Part shown: piece by piece, positions 1-8,723 of the stretch
How positions within the stretch are numbered: position 1 is the stretch's first letter
Layout of the letters: each line of letters opens with the position of its first letter
Assembly (NCBI GenBank): GCA_028292745.1
Contig: JAQGLT010000049.1
Location: forward strand, 1-52,192
Direction of reading: 5' to 3'
DNA from: Polaromonas sp.
GTDB taxonomy: Bacteria > Pseudomonadota > Gammaproteobacteria > Burkholderiales > Burkholderiaceae_C
Length of the DNA: 52,192 nt
The notes under the pieces: generated by a model
Seen by the model: only the letters and a program-made list of their open reading frames with translations
The model's database searches: none
Told to the model about the DNA's origin: nothing
Program-made: the position numbers and the translations under genes

Positions 1-702
1 GCAGCCCGAGTAGCGCGACATGGCGTAACCGTGCAGGCCGAACTCGATGAACTCGCGCACGCCCGACGGGTTCATCACCGGGATCATGGCCGCGATGAAG
101 GCGTGCTCGCTCTGGTGCGGCAGGCTCGACGACTTGCATGAGTGGTCGTCGCCGGCAATCAGGAGCACGCCGCCGTGCTTGGCGCAGCCGGCAATGTTGC
201 CGTGCTTGAAGACGTCGCCGCTGCGGTCCACGCCCGGGCCCTTGCCGTACCACAGCGCAAAGACGCCATCGACCGTGGCTTTCGGATCCAGGCTGAGCAT
301 CTGCGAGCCCCAGACGGCAGTGGCGGCCAGCTCTTCATTGAGTCCGGGAACGAACTGAATGTTGTGCGCGTCCAGGTGCTTGCTGGCCTTCCACAGCTCC
401 TGGTCCACCGCGCCCAGCGGAGAGCCCCGGTAACCCGAGACAAAGCCGCCGGTGTTCAGCCCGGCAGCGGCATCGCGCTGCCTTTGCGCCAGCAGCAGGC
501 GCACCAAGGCCTGGGTGCCCGTCATGTATACCCGTCCGCTCGCCCGGCGGTACTTGTCGTCGAGCGTGACCTGGCTTTCATTGCCATGCTCGATGGAGCC
601 GAACTGACCCGCCGTTGCGCTGGGCACAGCATCGGTTGCCCCGCTCCCCGACATCGGGGGCGCGACATTGGCGTCGGATGATTGCAATATTGAGTTGTTC
701 AT
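1..702 (-). CDS. Indolepyruvate ferredoxin oxidoreductase, N-terminal part (cut by window edge)
   Basis: Only the first 234 residues are visible; the family is a large fused alpha/gamma-type enzyme of well over 1,000 residues. It oxidatively decarboxylates aryl pyruvates such as indolepyruvate to the acyl-CoA in the cytoplasm, using thiamine diphosphate. The visible part has family blocks VSGYRGSPLGAVD (about 88-100), WYGKGPGVDRSGDVFKHGN (151-169), LLIAGDDHSCKSS (180-192) and a run ending FGLHGYAMSRYSG (221-233). The ATG at 702 is preceded by an AGGAGA ribosome site at the right spacing. It is divergent from a LysR gene, a common arrangement for a LysR regulator and its target. Family assignment is from recognised blocks, not a search; the exact keto-acid substrate is unknown. 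Confidence 0.85.
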   Translation of the reverse strand, partial: MNNSILQSSDANVAPPMSGSGATDAVPSATAGQFGSIEHGNESQVTLDDKYRRASGRVYMTGTQALVRLLLAQRQRDAAAGLNTGGFVSGYRGSPLGAVDQELWKASKHLDAHNIQFVPGLNEELAATAVWGSQMLSLDPKATVDGVFALWYGKGPGVDRSGDVFKHGNIAGCAKHGGVLLIAGDDHSCKSSSLPHQSEHAFIAAMIPVMNPSGVREFIEFGLHGYAMSRYSGC

Positions 703-822
703 GTATGTCTCCTGCGAACGAAAGGGTGCAAGGCCAACCGGATCAGTTGAGTGCCGGTATTCTTGACGCGTTCATCTGCCATGTAAAACGCATAAAATTG
801 TGATGTAGTATTGACAGAATCG

Positions 823-1752
823 ATGTTTACCAATCCATCCAATATTCGCTTCACGCTGCGCCAGCTTCAGTATTTTTCGACCGTGGCGCGCACCGGCCAA
901 ATTTCTTCAGCTGCTACCGAGTCGCATGTGACCCAGTCGACGATGACCGCGGCCATTGCTGAACTCGAGCGTGTGCTCGGCCGAGTGTTGTTCGAGCGCA
1001 GCCGCAGCGGCGTGAGCCTCACCCACCAAGGGCATCTTTTTTTGCAACATGCAGCCGCTGTACTCGAGGCCGCCAATGACGCGGCCAGGGACCCGTTTCG
1101 CGACCAAAGCGAGGTAGCCGGAACGCTGCATCTGGCAGCCAGCTATACAGTGCTGGGGTACTTTTTGCTCCCCTACATTGCAAAATTTCAAAAGCTTCAT
1201 CCCCGTGTGCAGATCATCCCAATCGAGCATGACCGGGCGCACATTGAGTCCAGTGTCAGCGCGGGCGATCTTGAGCTGGCCCTTGCACTGACTTCAAACA
1301 TGCTCGAGCCCCGGCGCTTTGAGCGGCTCGTCTTGTCTCGCTCACGGCGCCAGCTCTGGGTGGCCAGTGGCCACCCACTGGCAGAGCTTGCACAGGTCTC
1401 GCTCACCGACGTGACAGCCTATCCTTACATTTTGCCCATGGTGGACGAAGGCGACGCCGCGGCCATGCGGTATTGGGAGCAAGCCAAACTGCACCCCGTT
1501 TCGTGGCTGCGCACCTCATCCATGGAAGCCGTGCGTGAGATGGTTGCATTGGGCCTGGGGGTAACGGTTCTGTCAGATATGGTGTACCGGCCTTGGTCGC
1601 TAGAGGGACGGCGCATTCACACCGTTCCGCTGAAAAATTCCATCCCCCCGATGGAAACAGGCCTTATCTGGCTCAAAGGCAAGCCGTTAAGCCCAGTCGC
1701 GCAAGCCTTTCGCAGCTACCTTGTGTCAATCAGCCGGCAAAGCGTGCCATGA
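823..1752 (+). CDS. LysR-family transcriptional regulator
   Basis: This is a LysR regulator of about 309 residues. The N-terminal winged helix-turn-helix includes TLRQLQYFSTVARTGQISSA and SHVTQSTMTAAIAELERVLG, followed by the usual LFERSRSGVSLT turn; the remainder is the effector-binding domain. I chose the ATG at 823; an in-frame TTG at 811 would add four residues, and neither has a clear Shine-Dalgarno site. It is divergent from the indolepyruvate oxidoreductase gene with about 120 bases between, and is followed 50 bases later by a second LysR gene in the same direction. Inference: it controls the divergent oxidoreductase gene, itself, or both. Confidence 0.9.
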   Translation: MFTNPSNIRFTLRQLQYFSTVARTGQISSAATESHVTQSTMTAAIAELERVLGRVLFERSRSGVSLTHQGHLFLQHAAAVLEAANDAARDPFRDQSEVAGTLHLAASYTVLGYFLLPYIAKFQKLHPRVQIIPIEHDRAHIESSVSAGDLELALALTSNMLEPRRFERLVLSRSRRQLWVASGHPLAELAQVSLTDVTAYPYILPMVDEGDAAAMRYWEQAKLHPVSWLRTSSMEAVREMVALGLGVTVLSDMVYRPWSLEGRRIHTVPLKNSIPPMETGLIWLKGKPLSPVAQAFRSYLVSISRQSVP

Positions 1753-1802
1753 GTCCAATAGGACTTTTATAGTCAAATGGGCCAGCCCTTCCAATAATCT
1801 CT

Positions 1803-2756
1803 ATGACCAGTCTACGGATCGATCCCTACAGCTTGCGCCTTTTTGTTGCCGTTGCCAGGGAAGGCTCGATCGCCCGGGGAGCCCAGAAGGAGCATATTGC
1901 AACGTCCGCGCTGAGCCGTCGCATTGCCGATCTGGAGCACGCTTTTGGGGCGGCCTTGGTCGTTCGCTCCGCACGGGGCATTGAGCTAACCGAGGCGGGC
2001 CAATTGGTTTTTGACCGCGGCCTGCAGATCGACCATGAATTGCAAAGCCTTGCCCGCGAGGTCGAAGCGTTGGGCGGGCAGGTCAGCGGGACAGTGCGCC
2101 TTTTAGCAAACATGTCGGCCGTGATCGGCTTTTTGCCCGAGCGCATCAAGGCGTTTTCCGCCGCCTACCCGCTGGTTGATATTTCCCTCTCGGAAGAAGA
2201 TACACGCGACGTAATCCGCGCCTGCCTGGACGATCGGGCCGATGTCGGGGTGGGCGTCAAGACCGACGTTCCTGCAGGCATCGAATCGTGGCATTTCGCC
2301 GACGACCCGTTGCTGGTGGTCCTGCCGCATGGCCATACCCTGGCTAAAGCGCACATCATTGGCTTCGCCGACATTCTTGCCTATCCGCTGGTCCGTGTGC
2401 ACGCTGGCGGGGCGCTCGATGTTTTGTTGCATGAGCGCGCGGTAATTGCCTGCATTCCAATCTCAACGGCGGTGTCGGTCAGCAGTTTTGATGCGTCTTG
2501 CCGCATGATTGAGGCCGGGTTGGGTATTGCCGTTATTCCCCGCAGTGCCGCCGCCGCGTATGCGGGCTCGCAACGTTTCATTCGGCGCGCGCTCAATGAG
2601 CCATGGGCATCGCGTGAACTGCATGTCTACGCCCTGCGCAAGACCCCCAGAAGGACAGCAGTTCAGGCCCTCATCGAAGCACTCACCGCCACTGCATCGG
2701 CAGCAGAGTCCACCGACGGGCAATCGAATTTTGCGATGCCCCCTGTGCTGCCTTAG
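1803..2756 (+). CDS. LysR-family transcriptional regulator (second in tandem)
   Basis: This LysR regulator has 317 residues. The DNA-binding domain starts SLRIDPYSLRLFVAVAREGS and continues with HIATSALSRRIADLEHAFG; the C-terminal part is a periplasmic-binding-protein-like effector domain, with a family-typical GLGIAVIPRSAA near residue 240. It is not a close duplicate of the preceding LysR protein. It resembles more the LysR encoded at 35902 (similar LRLFVAV and ISKR/LSRR helices), which also controls a TctC gene. Its stop lies 37 bases before the aconitase-family gene, so co-transcription with the aconitase-TctC-RraA module is plausible. Ligand unknown. Confidence 0.9.
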   Translation: MTSLRIDPYSLRLFVAVAREGSIARGAQKEHIATSALSRRIADLEHAFGAALVVRSARGIELTEAGQLVFDRGLQIDHELQSLAREVEALGGQVSGTVRLLANMSAVIGFLPERIKAFSAAYPLVDISLSEEDTRDVIRACLDDRADVGVGVKTDVPAGIESWHFADDPLLVVLPHGHTLAKAHIIGFADILAYPLVRVHAGGALDVLLHERAVIACIPISTAVSVSSFDASCRMIEAGLGIAVIPRSAAAAYAGSQRFIRRALNEPWASRELHVYALRKTPRRTAVQALIEALTATASAAESTDGQSNFAMPPVLP

Positions 2757-2793
2757 CGCTTGGAGGGGCGGCTGGGCCCGCGCATCATGCCGC

Positions 2794-4788
2794 ATGACCT
2801 CCCCTACTTCGATACTTTCACTGCCTGGGCGTGTTCTTTTTTTGAGCACCTTGCCTGACCGTGTCGCTGCCCAGCTCCAGGGCGAGTCGCTTGACCTGTC
2901 AAGCGCAGGCCCGCTGCGTGACGACATTTCGACCGACGAGATCACGCCGGTCTCCATCCTCAGCCACTACGATGACAAGCTCGGCCGCTACCCCTACACC
3001 GGGTATCAAGCCGGTGAAAAGCGTCCCATTGGCGTGGGTGCCGTCGTGGGGGGAAATTTCAGCGTAACGGTTGCTGGCAAGCGCTACGGCAAAGGCTCGT
3101 CGCGCGAGCACAGCCCGGCAGCAGAAAAGCTCGCCGGCATTCGCTTGGTGATCGCCGAGAGCTTTGAGCGGCTGTACCGGCAAAATGCCGACAACATCGG
3201 CCTGTTCACGTCAACCGACTTTTCTCTTGTCGAGCGGATCCAGCGTGGCGAGCCGATCGAGATCGAACAACTCGTGGCTGGACGCGACGCGCTGGCCGCG
3301 GCCATCTTGCGCTGCGGCGGGTTGCTGGAGTTTGGCAAGCAGCAAATGCGCGCGGTCCACACCTCCACGGCCGTGTCAGCGCGGCCGCAAACGCTGTTTG
3401 AAAAGATTGTCGCGCGCCATGCCTTGCGCACCGAAGTGACCGAGGCCAGCGCCACGCCGGGCACAGGCACCTTTGTGCGGGCCGACTGGCGCTTCATCCA
3501 TGAGTATTACACCGGCATGTGCGCGCACATGCTGCACGCCAGCTTTGGCAAGCCGCTGGCGCTGTACGAACCGCAGTCCATTGTCGTGTTCGAGGACCAT
3601 ACCTCCTACGTGGCCAGCAGTCCCGCCCATATCGCTAATGGCTTGGTGCCCAATGTGCTGGCCATGTGCCAGGCGCAGCGCGACTTTGCCAGCGATTACG
3701 GCTTGCGCTTTCACCGGACCTTGAGCGACGAGGAGGCTGCGCTCGACAACGGTTCGAACTCGGCGGGCATCTCGCATGCCATGATGACGGAGCACTATGC
3801 CTTGCCTGGGCAGGTGGTGGTCGGGACCGACTCGCACACACCGCACAGTGGCGCCCTGGGCTGCGTGGCGTTTGGTGTCGGCACGACCGACATGGCCAAT
3901 GCCTTCATGACCGGCGCGGTTCGCCTGACCGTGCCAGAGTCCCTGCGTATCGAGTTGCAGGGGCCGGTTGCGCCCGGTATCACCGCCAAGGACATCGTGC
4001 TGCACCTGCTGGCCGACCCGGCCATAAAGGCGGGCCTGGGCATCGGCAAGGTCTTCGAGTTTGCCGGCAGCGCGATTGCATCACTGTCCACCGATGAACG
4101 TGCCACGCTGACCAACATGACGGCCGAACTGGGTGGCCTGACCGGCATCGTCGCTCCCGATAGGGAAACCGTACTCTTTCTCGCCGAACGGCGTGCTACC
4201 CATTTCCAGCTCGAGCCCTGGATGCGCAGTGACGAGGACGCCATTTATGCCGCCACGCTGAAAATTGACTGCGCCAGCTTGTCGCCCATGGTAGCCGCGC
4301 CTGGCGACCCGGGCAATGGCATGGCGCTGAGCCAGCTTGATACCCGCGTTCTGGTGGACATCGCCTATGGCGGCTCCTGCACGGCAGGCAAACGCGAAGA
4401 CTTCGACCACTACCATGCGGTGCTGTCGTGGGCGCTTGAGCAGGGCTTGAGCCTGCCGTCACACGTCAAGCTTTATCTTCAGTACGGAACCACGGCGGTG
4501 CGGGACTACTGTATTGGCCAAGGCTACGACCGAGTGTTTGCTGCGGTGGGTGCTGAAATCCTCCAGCCGTCGTGCGGTGCCTGCGCCAACTGTGGCCCCG
4601 GCTCATCGACGCATGCGCAGCAGGTCACGGTCAGCGCAATCAACCGCAATTTTCCAGGGCGCTCGGGCCCGGGCCGCGTCTGGCTGGCCAGCCCGCCAAC
4701 GGTCATGGCCAGTGCGCTGGCGGGCGAGCTGATTTCATTTCAGGCACTCCAGGATCGGGTAGGCGAAATGCGCCCTGCCCTGACCTAG
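2794..4788 (+). CDS. Aconitase-family hydro-lyase with swivel domain first (domain-permuted)
   Basis: This 664-residue protein belongs to the aconitase superfamily, which moves a hydroxyl between neighbouring carbons of di- or tricarboxylates using a 4Fe-4S cluster. The small swivel domain comes first (about 10-185, with DDISTDEITP at 43-52 and YGKGSSREHSPAAEKLAG at 98-115). The cluster-binding domains follow (about 200-650), with GTDSHTPHSGALG at 344-356 and cluster cysteines in GGSCTAG (C529) and SCGACANC (C594, C597). AcnA/IPMD large subunits put the cluster domains first; AcnB puts the swivel first but has an extra N-terminal helical domain that is absent here. The ATG at 2794 fits the conserved start of the swivel, although no good ribosome site is seen. 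Neighbours are a TctC receptor and an RraA-like aldolase. The substrate is not aconitate by default; a methyl- or carboxy-substituted acid is possible. Confidence 0.85.
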   Translation: MTSPTSILSLPGRVLFLSTLPDRVAAQLQGESLDLSSAGPLRDDISTDEITPVSILSHYDDKLGRYPYTGYQAGEKRPIGVGAVVGGNFSVTVAGKRYGKGSSREHSPAAEKLAGIRLVIAESFERLYRQNADNIGLFTSTDFSLVERIQRGEPIEIEQLVAGRDALAAAILRCGGLLEFGKQQMRAVHTSTAVSARPQTLFEKIVARHALRTEVTEASATPGTGTFVRADWRFIHEYYTGMCAHMLHASFGKPLALYEPQSIVVFEDHTSYVASSPAHIANGLVPNVLAMCQAQRDFASDYGLRFHRTLSDEEAALDNGSNSAGISHAMMTEHYALPGQVVVGTDSHTPHSGALGCVAFGVGTTDMANAFMTGAVRLTVPESLRIELQGPVAPGITAKDIVLHLLADPAIKAGLGIGKVFEFAGSAIASLSTDERATLTNMTAELGGLTGIVAPDRETVLFLAERRATHFQLEPWMRSDEDAIYAATLKIDCASLSPMVAAPGDPGNGMALSQLDTRVLVDIAYGGSCTAGKREDFDHYHAVLSWALEQGLSLPSHVKLYLQYGTTAVRDYCIGQGYDRVFAAVGAEILQPSCGACANCGPGSSTHAQQVTVSAINRNFPGRSGPGRVWLASPPTVMASALAGELISFQALQDRVGEMRPALT

Positions 4789-4824
4789 AACGCCATTAAA
4801 AACAACCAAAAACCGGAGACAACT

Positions 4825-5811
4825 ATGACATCATCCACCTCACGCCGCACCACCTTGCGGCTCCTATCTGCCGTAACTGCCATGGCGGTATCAACGGCCT
4901 TCAGTGCTTATGCGCAAGTCGGCAGCAAGCCACTGCGCATTATTGTGCCGCTCACCACGGGCTCGACCGTCGACACGGTGGCTCGCGCTATGAGTGTGGA
5001 ACTGGCCAAAAGCATGGGGCAGCCGGTGGTGATCGAGAACCTGCCTGGTGCTGGCGGCGTCACTGGAACGGCTCAACTGGTGCGTGCGCCCAAGGACGGG
5101 CAAACCCTGGCCATGATCTCTTCTAACCACGCAATCAACCCCAGTATCTATAAAAATGTGCCGTTCGACTCGGTTAAGGACATCACGCCAATCAGCGTCT
5201 TTGGCACCGTGCCCTTGGTGCTGGTGGTCAACACCAGCGTTGCCGCTAAAAATACGCACGCGCTGGTGGCTCTGGTCAAGGCGAGTCCGGGCAAGCTGAA
5301 CTACGGCTCGGCCGGCAACGGCTCCGTGCTGCACCTGGCTGGCGAGCTGTTCAAGGAGCAAGCTGGCGCTTTCATCACGCACATTCCCTACCGCGGCACC
5401 GGCCCGCTCACGACCGACCTCATGGGCGGCCAGGTCGACATGGCTTTCTTGTCGGTGACCGCAGCCGCGCCGCACATCAAAAGCGGCAAGCTGCGCGCCA
5501 TTGGCGTGTCCACGCGTACCCGTACAGCCGTACTGCCTGATGTGCCAACGCTGGCCGAATCGGGTTTGCCAGGCTACAGCTTCGATGCCTGGCTGGCGAT
5601 CATCGCGCCGGGCGGCACCCCCAAACCCATCGTGCAGGACCTGTACCAGAAGTTCAGGACTGCACTGGCCAATAAGGATGTCCAGAGCAACTTGCAGGCG
5701 CAAGGCATCACGATTCTGGAGGGCACCCCCGAGCAGGCCGAGCCTTTCTTTGTGAGCGAATTGGCCAAACACGCGAAGCTGGTCAAGCTCTCGGGTGCAG
5801 TTGCTGAATAA
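4825..5811 (+). CDS. TctC/Bug-family periplasmic solute receptor (1)
   Basis: This 328-residue tripartite tricarboxylate transporter receptor is predicted periplasmic. A signal peptide with SRRTTLRLLSAVTAMAV and an AYAQ cleavage site near residue 30 precedes the mature protein. Family blocks include LRIIVPLTTGSTVDTVAR, VVIENLPGAGGVTGT, the YGSAGNGS loop and HIPYRGTGPLTTDLMGG. A strong GGAGAC ribosome site precedes the ATG, 36 bases after the aconitase stop, so the two are very likely one operon. No TctA/TctB membrane genes are nearby; orphan receptors of this kind are common in Burkholderiales. The ligand is probably a carboxylate, by family only. Confidence 0.9.
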   Translation: MTSSTSRRTTLRLLSAVTAMAVSTAFSAYAQVGSKPLRIIVPLTTGSTVDTVARAMSVELAKSMGQPVVIENLPGAGGVTGTAQLVRAPKDGQTLAMISSNHAINPSIYKNVPFDSVKDITPISVFGTVPLVLVVNTSVAAKNTHALVALVKASPGKLNYGSAGNGSVLHLAGELFKEQAGAFITHIPYRGTGPLTTDLMGGQVDMAFLSVTAAAPHIKSGKLRAIGVSTRTRTAVLPDVPTLAESGLPGYSFDAWLAIIAPGGTPKPIVQDLYQKFRTALANKDVQSNLQAQGITILEGTPEQAEPFFVSELAKHAKLVKLSGAVAE

Positions 5812-5860
5812 CTTTTTTAACGAGGCACGTCGCCGCCAATTCCCCTCAAGAAAGCCAGTC

Positions 5861-6397
5861 ATGTTTCAAGCGCCCAGCTACCTGGCCATGCCCGATACCC
5901 AGTGGTCCACCAGCGACCTGTGTGATGCGCACTTGGACGACCCTGTATGGGGCGTGCGGATATTGACCGCACCCCTGCGCCGTTTTGGCGGTCGGGCCTG
6001 GTACTTCGGTCCCGTACTCACTGCAACGCTGCAACATGCCAAAGCCTTATCACTGGCAGACATACTTCAGCAACCCGGTCAAGGCCGTGTCTTGCTGGTG
6101 CAAGGCAGTCCGGGCGATAGCCATGCCGTGCTGGGCGACCGGATGGCTGGACTGGCTGTGCAAAACGGCTGGGCTGGCATCATTGTTAACGGCTTCGTGC
6201 GCGACTCGGTGGCATTGCAGCGCTTGCCGCTGGGTGTGCATGCGCTGGGCACGCGGCCCAACCGCGCCCCCGAAATGGCGCCTTGCGAAACGGGTGCATG
6301 TTTTGAGTGGGCCGGCGTTGCCATCAATTCTGGTGACTGGATTTATGCCGACGAAGACGGCATTATCTTGATGAGCCGCCGGCATGTGCCGCTTTAA
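5861..6397 (+). CDS. RraA-like aldolase/decarboxylase family protein
   Basis: This 178-residue protein belongs to the RraA/HMG-aldolase family, whose enzymatic members cleave 4-hydroxy-4-methyl- or 4-carboxy-4-hydroxy-2-oxo acids or decarboxylate oxaloacetate; E. coli RraA is instead an RNase E inhibitor. Visible blocks are MPDTQWSTSDLCDAH near the start, IIVNGFVRDSVALQRLPLGV near residues 107-126 (the G-x-x-RD motif carrying substrate Arg and metal Asp), and SGDWIYADEDGIILMSRR near the end. The length is slightly above RraA and below typical HMG aldolase. I chose the ATG at 5861, 49 bases after the receptor stop. With an aconitase-type hydratase two genes upstream, a hydration-then-aldol-cleavage pathway is a reasonable inference. 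Confidence 0.8.
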   Translation: MFQAPSYLAMPDTQWSTSDLCDAHLDDPVWGVRILTAPLRRFGGRAWYFGPVLTATLQHAKALSLADILQQPGQGRVLLVQGSPGDSHAVLGDRMAGLAVQNGWAGIIVNGFVRDSVALQRLPLGVHALGTRPNRAPEMAPCETGACFEWAGVAINSGDWIYADEDGIILMSRRHVPL

Positions 6398-6517
6398 TAA
6401 CACCAAGTTGTCGCTGTTGTCGTTCAAGCAGACAACAGCATATTGATCTGTGTTTACCTTCTGCCCAAGTGACGCGCACTACCGGCCAAAAGGCCGACTT
6501 CTATGGAGCCCTGAGTC

Positions 6518-7183
6518 ATGATCATCCTGCACCACTGCGTCAGCGCCCGGTCTTTTAGGCCGCTCTGGACGCTCGAGGAGATCGGCATCCCATACGAGCT
6601 GAAAATGCTGCCCTTTCCTCCCCGCGCGCTAGCACGGCCGTTCCTTGACATCAATCCGCTCGGCACGGTGCCCGCCTTGTTCGACGGCCCGGTGCGCATG
6701 ACCGAGTCGGCCGCGATCTGCCAGTACCTGGCTGCACGGTTTTCTCCCGGCGGACTCAATGTCGCCATTGGCGAGCCCGACTTCGGCGCCTACCTCAATT
6801 ACCTGCACTTTGGCGAAGCCACCTTGACGTTTCCTCAGACGCTGGTGCTGCGCTATGCCCACTTTGAAGCGCCCGAACGCCGCCTGCCCCAAGTGGCCGA
6901 GGACTACGCCAAATGGTTCCTGGCGCGGCTGCGTACGCTCGAGCCGCTGCTGGCCGAGCAGGAATTTCTGTGCGCCCAGCGCTTCACGGCAGCCGATGTC
7001 TCCGTGGGCTACGCGCTGCTGCTGGCCCAGCATCTGGGGCTGGATCAGCGTTTCACGACTTCGGTGCAGGCTTATTGGCAGCGGCTGCAGGCCCGAGAAG
7101 GTTACCGGCGCGCCATGGCGGCGCAGGAAGCCGCAGCGAACGCGCAGGGCGTTTCCTCGGTTCCTGCGCCTGACACACGGTGA
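6518..7183 (+). CDS. Glutathione S-transferase family protein
   Basis: This 221-residue cytosolic GST-like protein has a thioredoxin-fold N-terminal domain (about 1-78) with SARSFRPLWTLEEIGIPYE in the active-site region, the cis-proline block NPLGTVPALFD and the glutathione-contacting TESAAICQYL. The C-terminal domain is all-helical, with RFTAADVSVGYALLLAQ as the N-capping region. GGAG precedes the ATG by nine bases. It lies 120 bases after the RraA-like gene on the same strand and may be the last gene of that module. The activity cannot be assigned; conjugation, isomerisation and peroxidase roles all occur in this family. An IS30 remnant follows immediately. Confidence 0.85.
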   Translation: MIILHHCVSARSFRPLWTLEEIGIPYELKMLPFPPRALARPFLDINPLGTVPALFDGPVRMTESAAICQYLAARFSPGGLNVAIGEPDFGAYLNYLHFGEATLTFPQTLVLRYAHFEAPERRLPQVAEDYAKWFLARLRTLEPLLAEQEFLCAQRFTAADVSVGYALLLAQHLGLDQRFTTSVQAYWQRLQAREGYRRAMAAQEAAANAQGVSSVPAPDTR

Positions 7184-7324
7184 TCTCCTCGGTAGAGTGA
7201 AACTGCTTGAAAACGCAACGCCTCAGACCCGACTGGGTGAAAAACTCGGTGAAAAATCAGCTGGGGCTGGAAGAAGACAAAACTGCCTGAAAGACACGTG
7301 AGCCGCCGTGGCGGGGTTGGGTGA

Positions 7325-7701
7325 GGCAGCTTGACTAGTATCAGCAGCCGGGTATGGCACTCCACCAGCGTGCCCACTGCGCTTTGGTTGAGCGCGCCTT
7401 TGATCAAGTCGCCCTCCCAATGGCCTGGAAACTGGCGATCCTCGATCTCCGGTGAGCGCCCATGAATGCTCAGCATGTCGGCCATATGTCCACGGCGACC
7501 CTCGCCTTTGGAGCGCGGCCAGCGCTTGGCCCGTGCCATTCGCAAACAAGCCATGATCTCTTTGCGCAGCTCTCCTCGGCGTTGCTGGGCGTAACGGCAG
7601 CTGCGGTTTAGCACGCGGCCTATGTCACGCATACTTAGCCCGATGGCAATGGTTTAGCGGTCTTGGTAGTCCAGTTGGCTGTAGCAAGGTTCTGATTTCA
7701 T
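7325..7701 (-). pseudogene. IS30-family transposase remnant (stop codon and 3' truncation)
   Basis: Reading from an ATG at 7701, the start (MKSEPCYSQLDYQDR) meets an in-frame TAA near 7655. The frame then continues as SMRDIGRVLNRS and later RSPEIEDRQFPGHWEGDLIKG, the region of the first catalytic Asp in IS30 transposases, then VGTLVECHTRLLILVKL. Homology stops near 7325, so the rest of the DDE domain is missing. The gene therefore cannot make a working transposase. The sequence beyond 7701 (AATTGAAGGTGCGTTGCACT, 7720-7739) may be an old inverted-repeat end, but I see no matching partner. The stretch 7184-7324 holds no recognisable gene. The remnant separates the GST/aconitase module from the IclR module. 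Confidence 0.8.
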
Positions 7702-7809
7702 GGGCACACCTTAAGCGGGAATTGAAGGTGCGTTGCACTTCACTTTTGAGGCCGCCCTGTCATCAATTCCCTTTAGGCTCGTGCTGTCCGCTGAAAGGCC
7801 TGTTTTGAG

Positions 7810-8598
7810 TCAATCCAATGAAGGGTTCTCAACGGCACACTGCGCTACCAGCGAAAGATTGAAAGCCGTGTCTTTCACCAGCTTCGCCAACTGGTCAATT
7901 TTCGACTCGTCGCGGCGGATGGACGGCATCGAAATACCAATACATCCCACGGCCATGCCGCTCATGCCGATAACTGGAGCGGCAATCGAATGCGCGCCGT
8001 CAAATCGCTGGTTATTAGTGGTGGAATAACCAATTTTTTTAATTTTGATTAATTCGTCTTGTAGTACCTTCAGAGCAGGCAGCTTCTCGTTGCCCTCGGC
8101 CGTATGAGACTCGCGACTGTATATCCCATTGACAACGCTTTCGGGCAGGTAGGCTGCAATTGAACGACCCGATGCACCCCAGAGCAATGAATAGTCCTTG
8201 TCCTTGCGGACAACGTAATGAATCGCATGCTCTGAAAAAACCTGTAAAAGAAACTTAAAGCGCTGCTTTTCACCAAGATAGATACCGTAGTAGGCAGACT
8301 CGCCACTTTCATCAACAACCTTTGCCAAATTTGACCGGATGGCATGCGGGAAAGTAGTGGATGCGGAGAAAAGCGTAGCCGCTCGCAAAAAGGCACTGCC
8401 TGGGCTGTAGCTGCCCGTGGCCGGATCCTGCACCGCATAACCTGCCTGGCGCAGGGCGCTCAGGATGCGATGCGTCGTGCTGGGCGGCATTTGCAATGCC
8501 TCCGCCAGGACACCGAAGGACACCGGTTTGCCTGCTTCTGCCAGACCCATCAACGTACGAATGCCGCGCAATATGGAGCTGTTGGGATCTTCAGTCAT
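7810..8598 (-). CDS. IclR-family transcriptional regulator
   Basis: This 262-residue IclR regulator has an N-terminal winged helix (about 8-70) with SSILRGIRTLMGLAEAGKPV and LAEALQMPPSTTHRILSALR. A GAF-like effector domain follows, containing LLWGASGRSIAAYLP and the family-typical GYSTTNNQRFDGAHSIAAPV with IGMSGMAVGCIGIS. It is divergent from the Zn-ribbon/thiolase/CoA-transferase cluster with 125 bases between, which makes that cluster its most likely target. The base composition is somewhat less GC-rich than the surroundings. The effector is unknown; IclR proteins of catabolic clusters usually sense the substrate or an early intermediate. Confidence 0.92.
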   Translation of the reverse strand: MTEDPNSSILRGIRTLMGLAEAGKPVSFGVLAEALQMPPSTTHRILSALRQAGYAVQDPATGSYSPGSAFLRAATLFSASTTFPHAIRSNLAKVVDESGESAYYGIYLGEKQRFKFLLQVFSEHAIHYVVRKDKDYSLLWGASGRSIAAYLPESVVNGIYSRESHTAEGNEKLPALKVLQDELIKIKKIGYSTTNNQRFDGAHSIAAPVIGMSGMAVGCIGISMPSIRRDESKIDQLAKLVKDTAFNLSLVAQCAVENPSLD

Positions 8599-8644
8599 GA
8601 ATAAAACATGGTTGCCAAAGGGATAACGATAACAAACAACCCTG

Positions 8645-8701
8645 TTGACTTTCTTTTCGATGTAGTTAGACTCCTTTCATAATATTGAGAACTAAATCTC
8701 A
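8645..8701 (+). promoter_or_regulatory. Candidate promoter and operator of the Zn-ribbon/thiolase operon
   Basis: TTGACT (8645-8650) and TAGACT (8667-8672) are spaced by 16 bases, an acceptable sigma-70 pair. Just downstream, TGAGA-actaaa-TCTCA (8686-8701) is a 5-base inverted repeat with a 6-base spacer, placed where a repressor would block transcription. The region lies between the IclR gene and its probable target operon. Both calls come from reading sequence only. Confidence 0.4.
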
Positions 8702-8723
8702 TTCAACGGAATAAGGTCAAGGT

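Noticed and set aside
2509..2793. Longer N-terminus for the aconitase-family protein starting inside the second LysR gene
   Set aside because: The extra residues lie entirely over LysR coding sequence and its short 3' gap and lack any family similarity; the swivel domain begins after the ATG at 2794.
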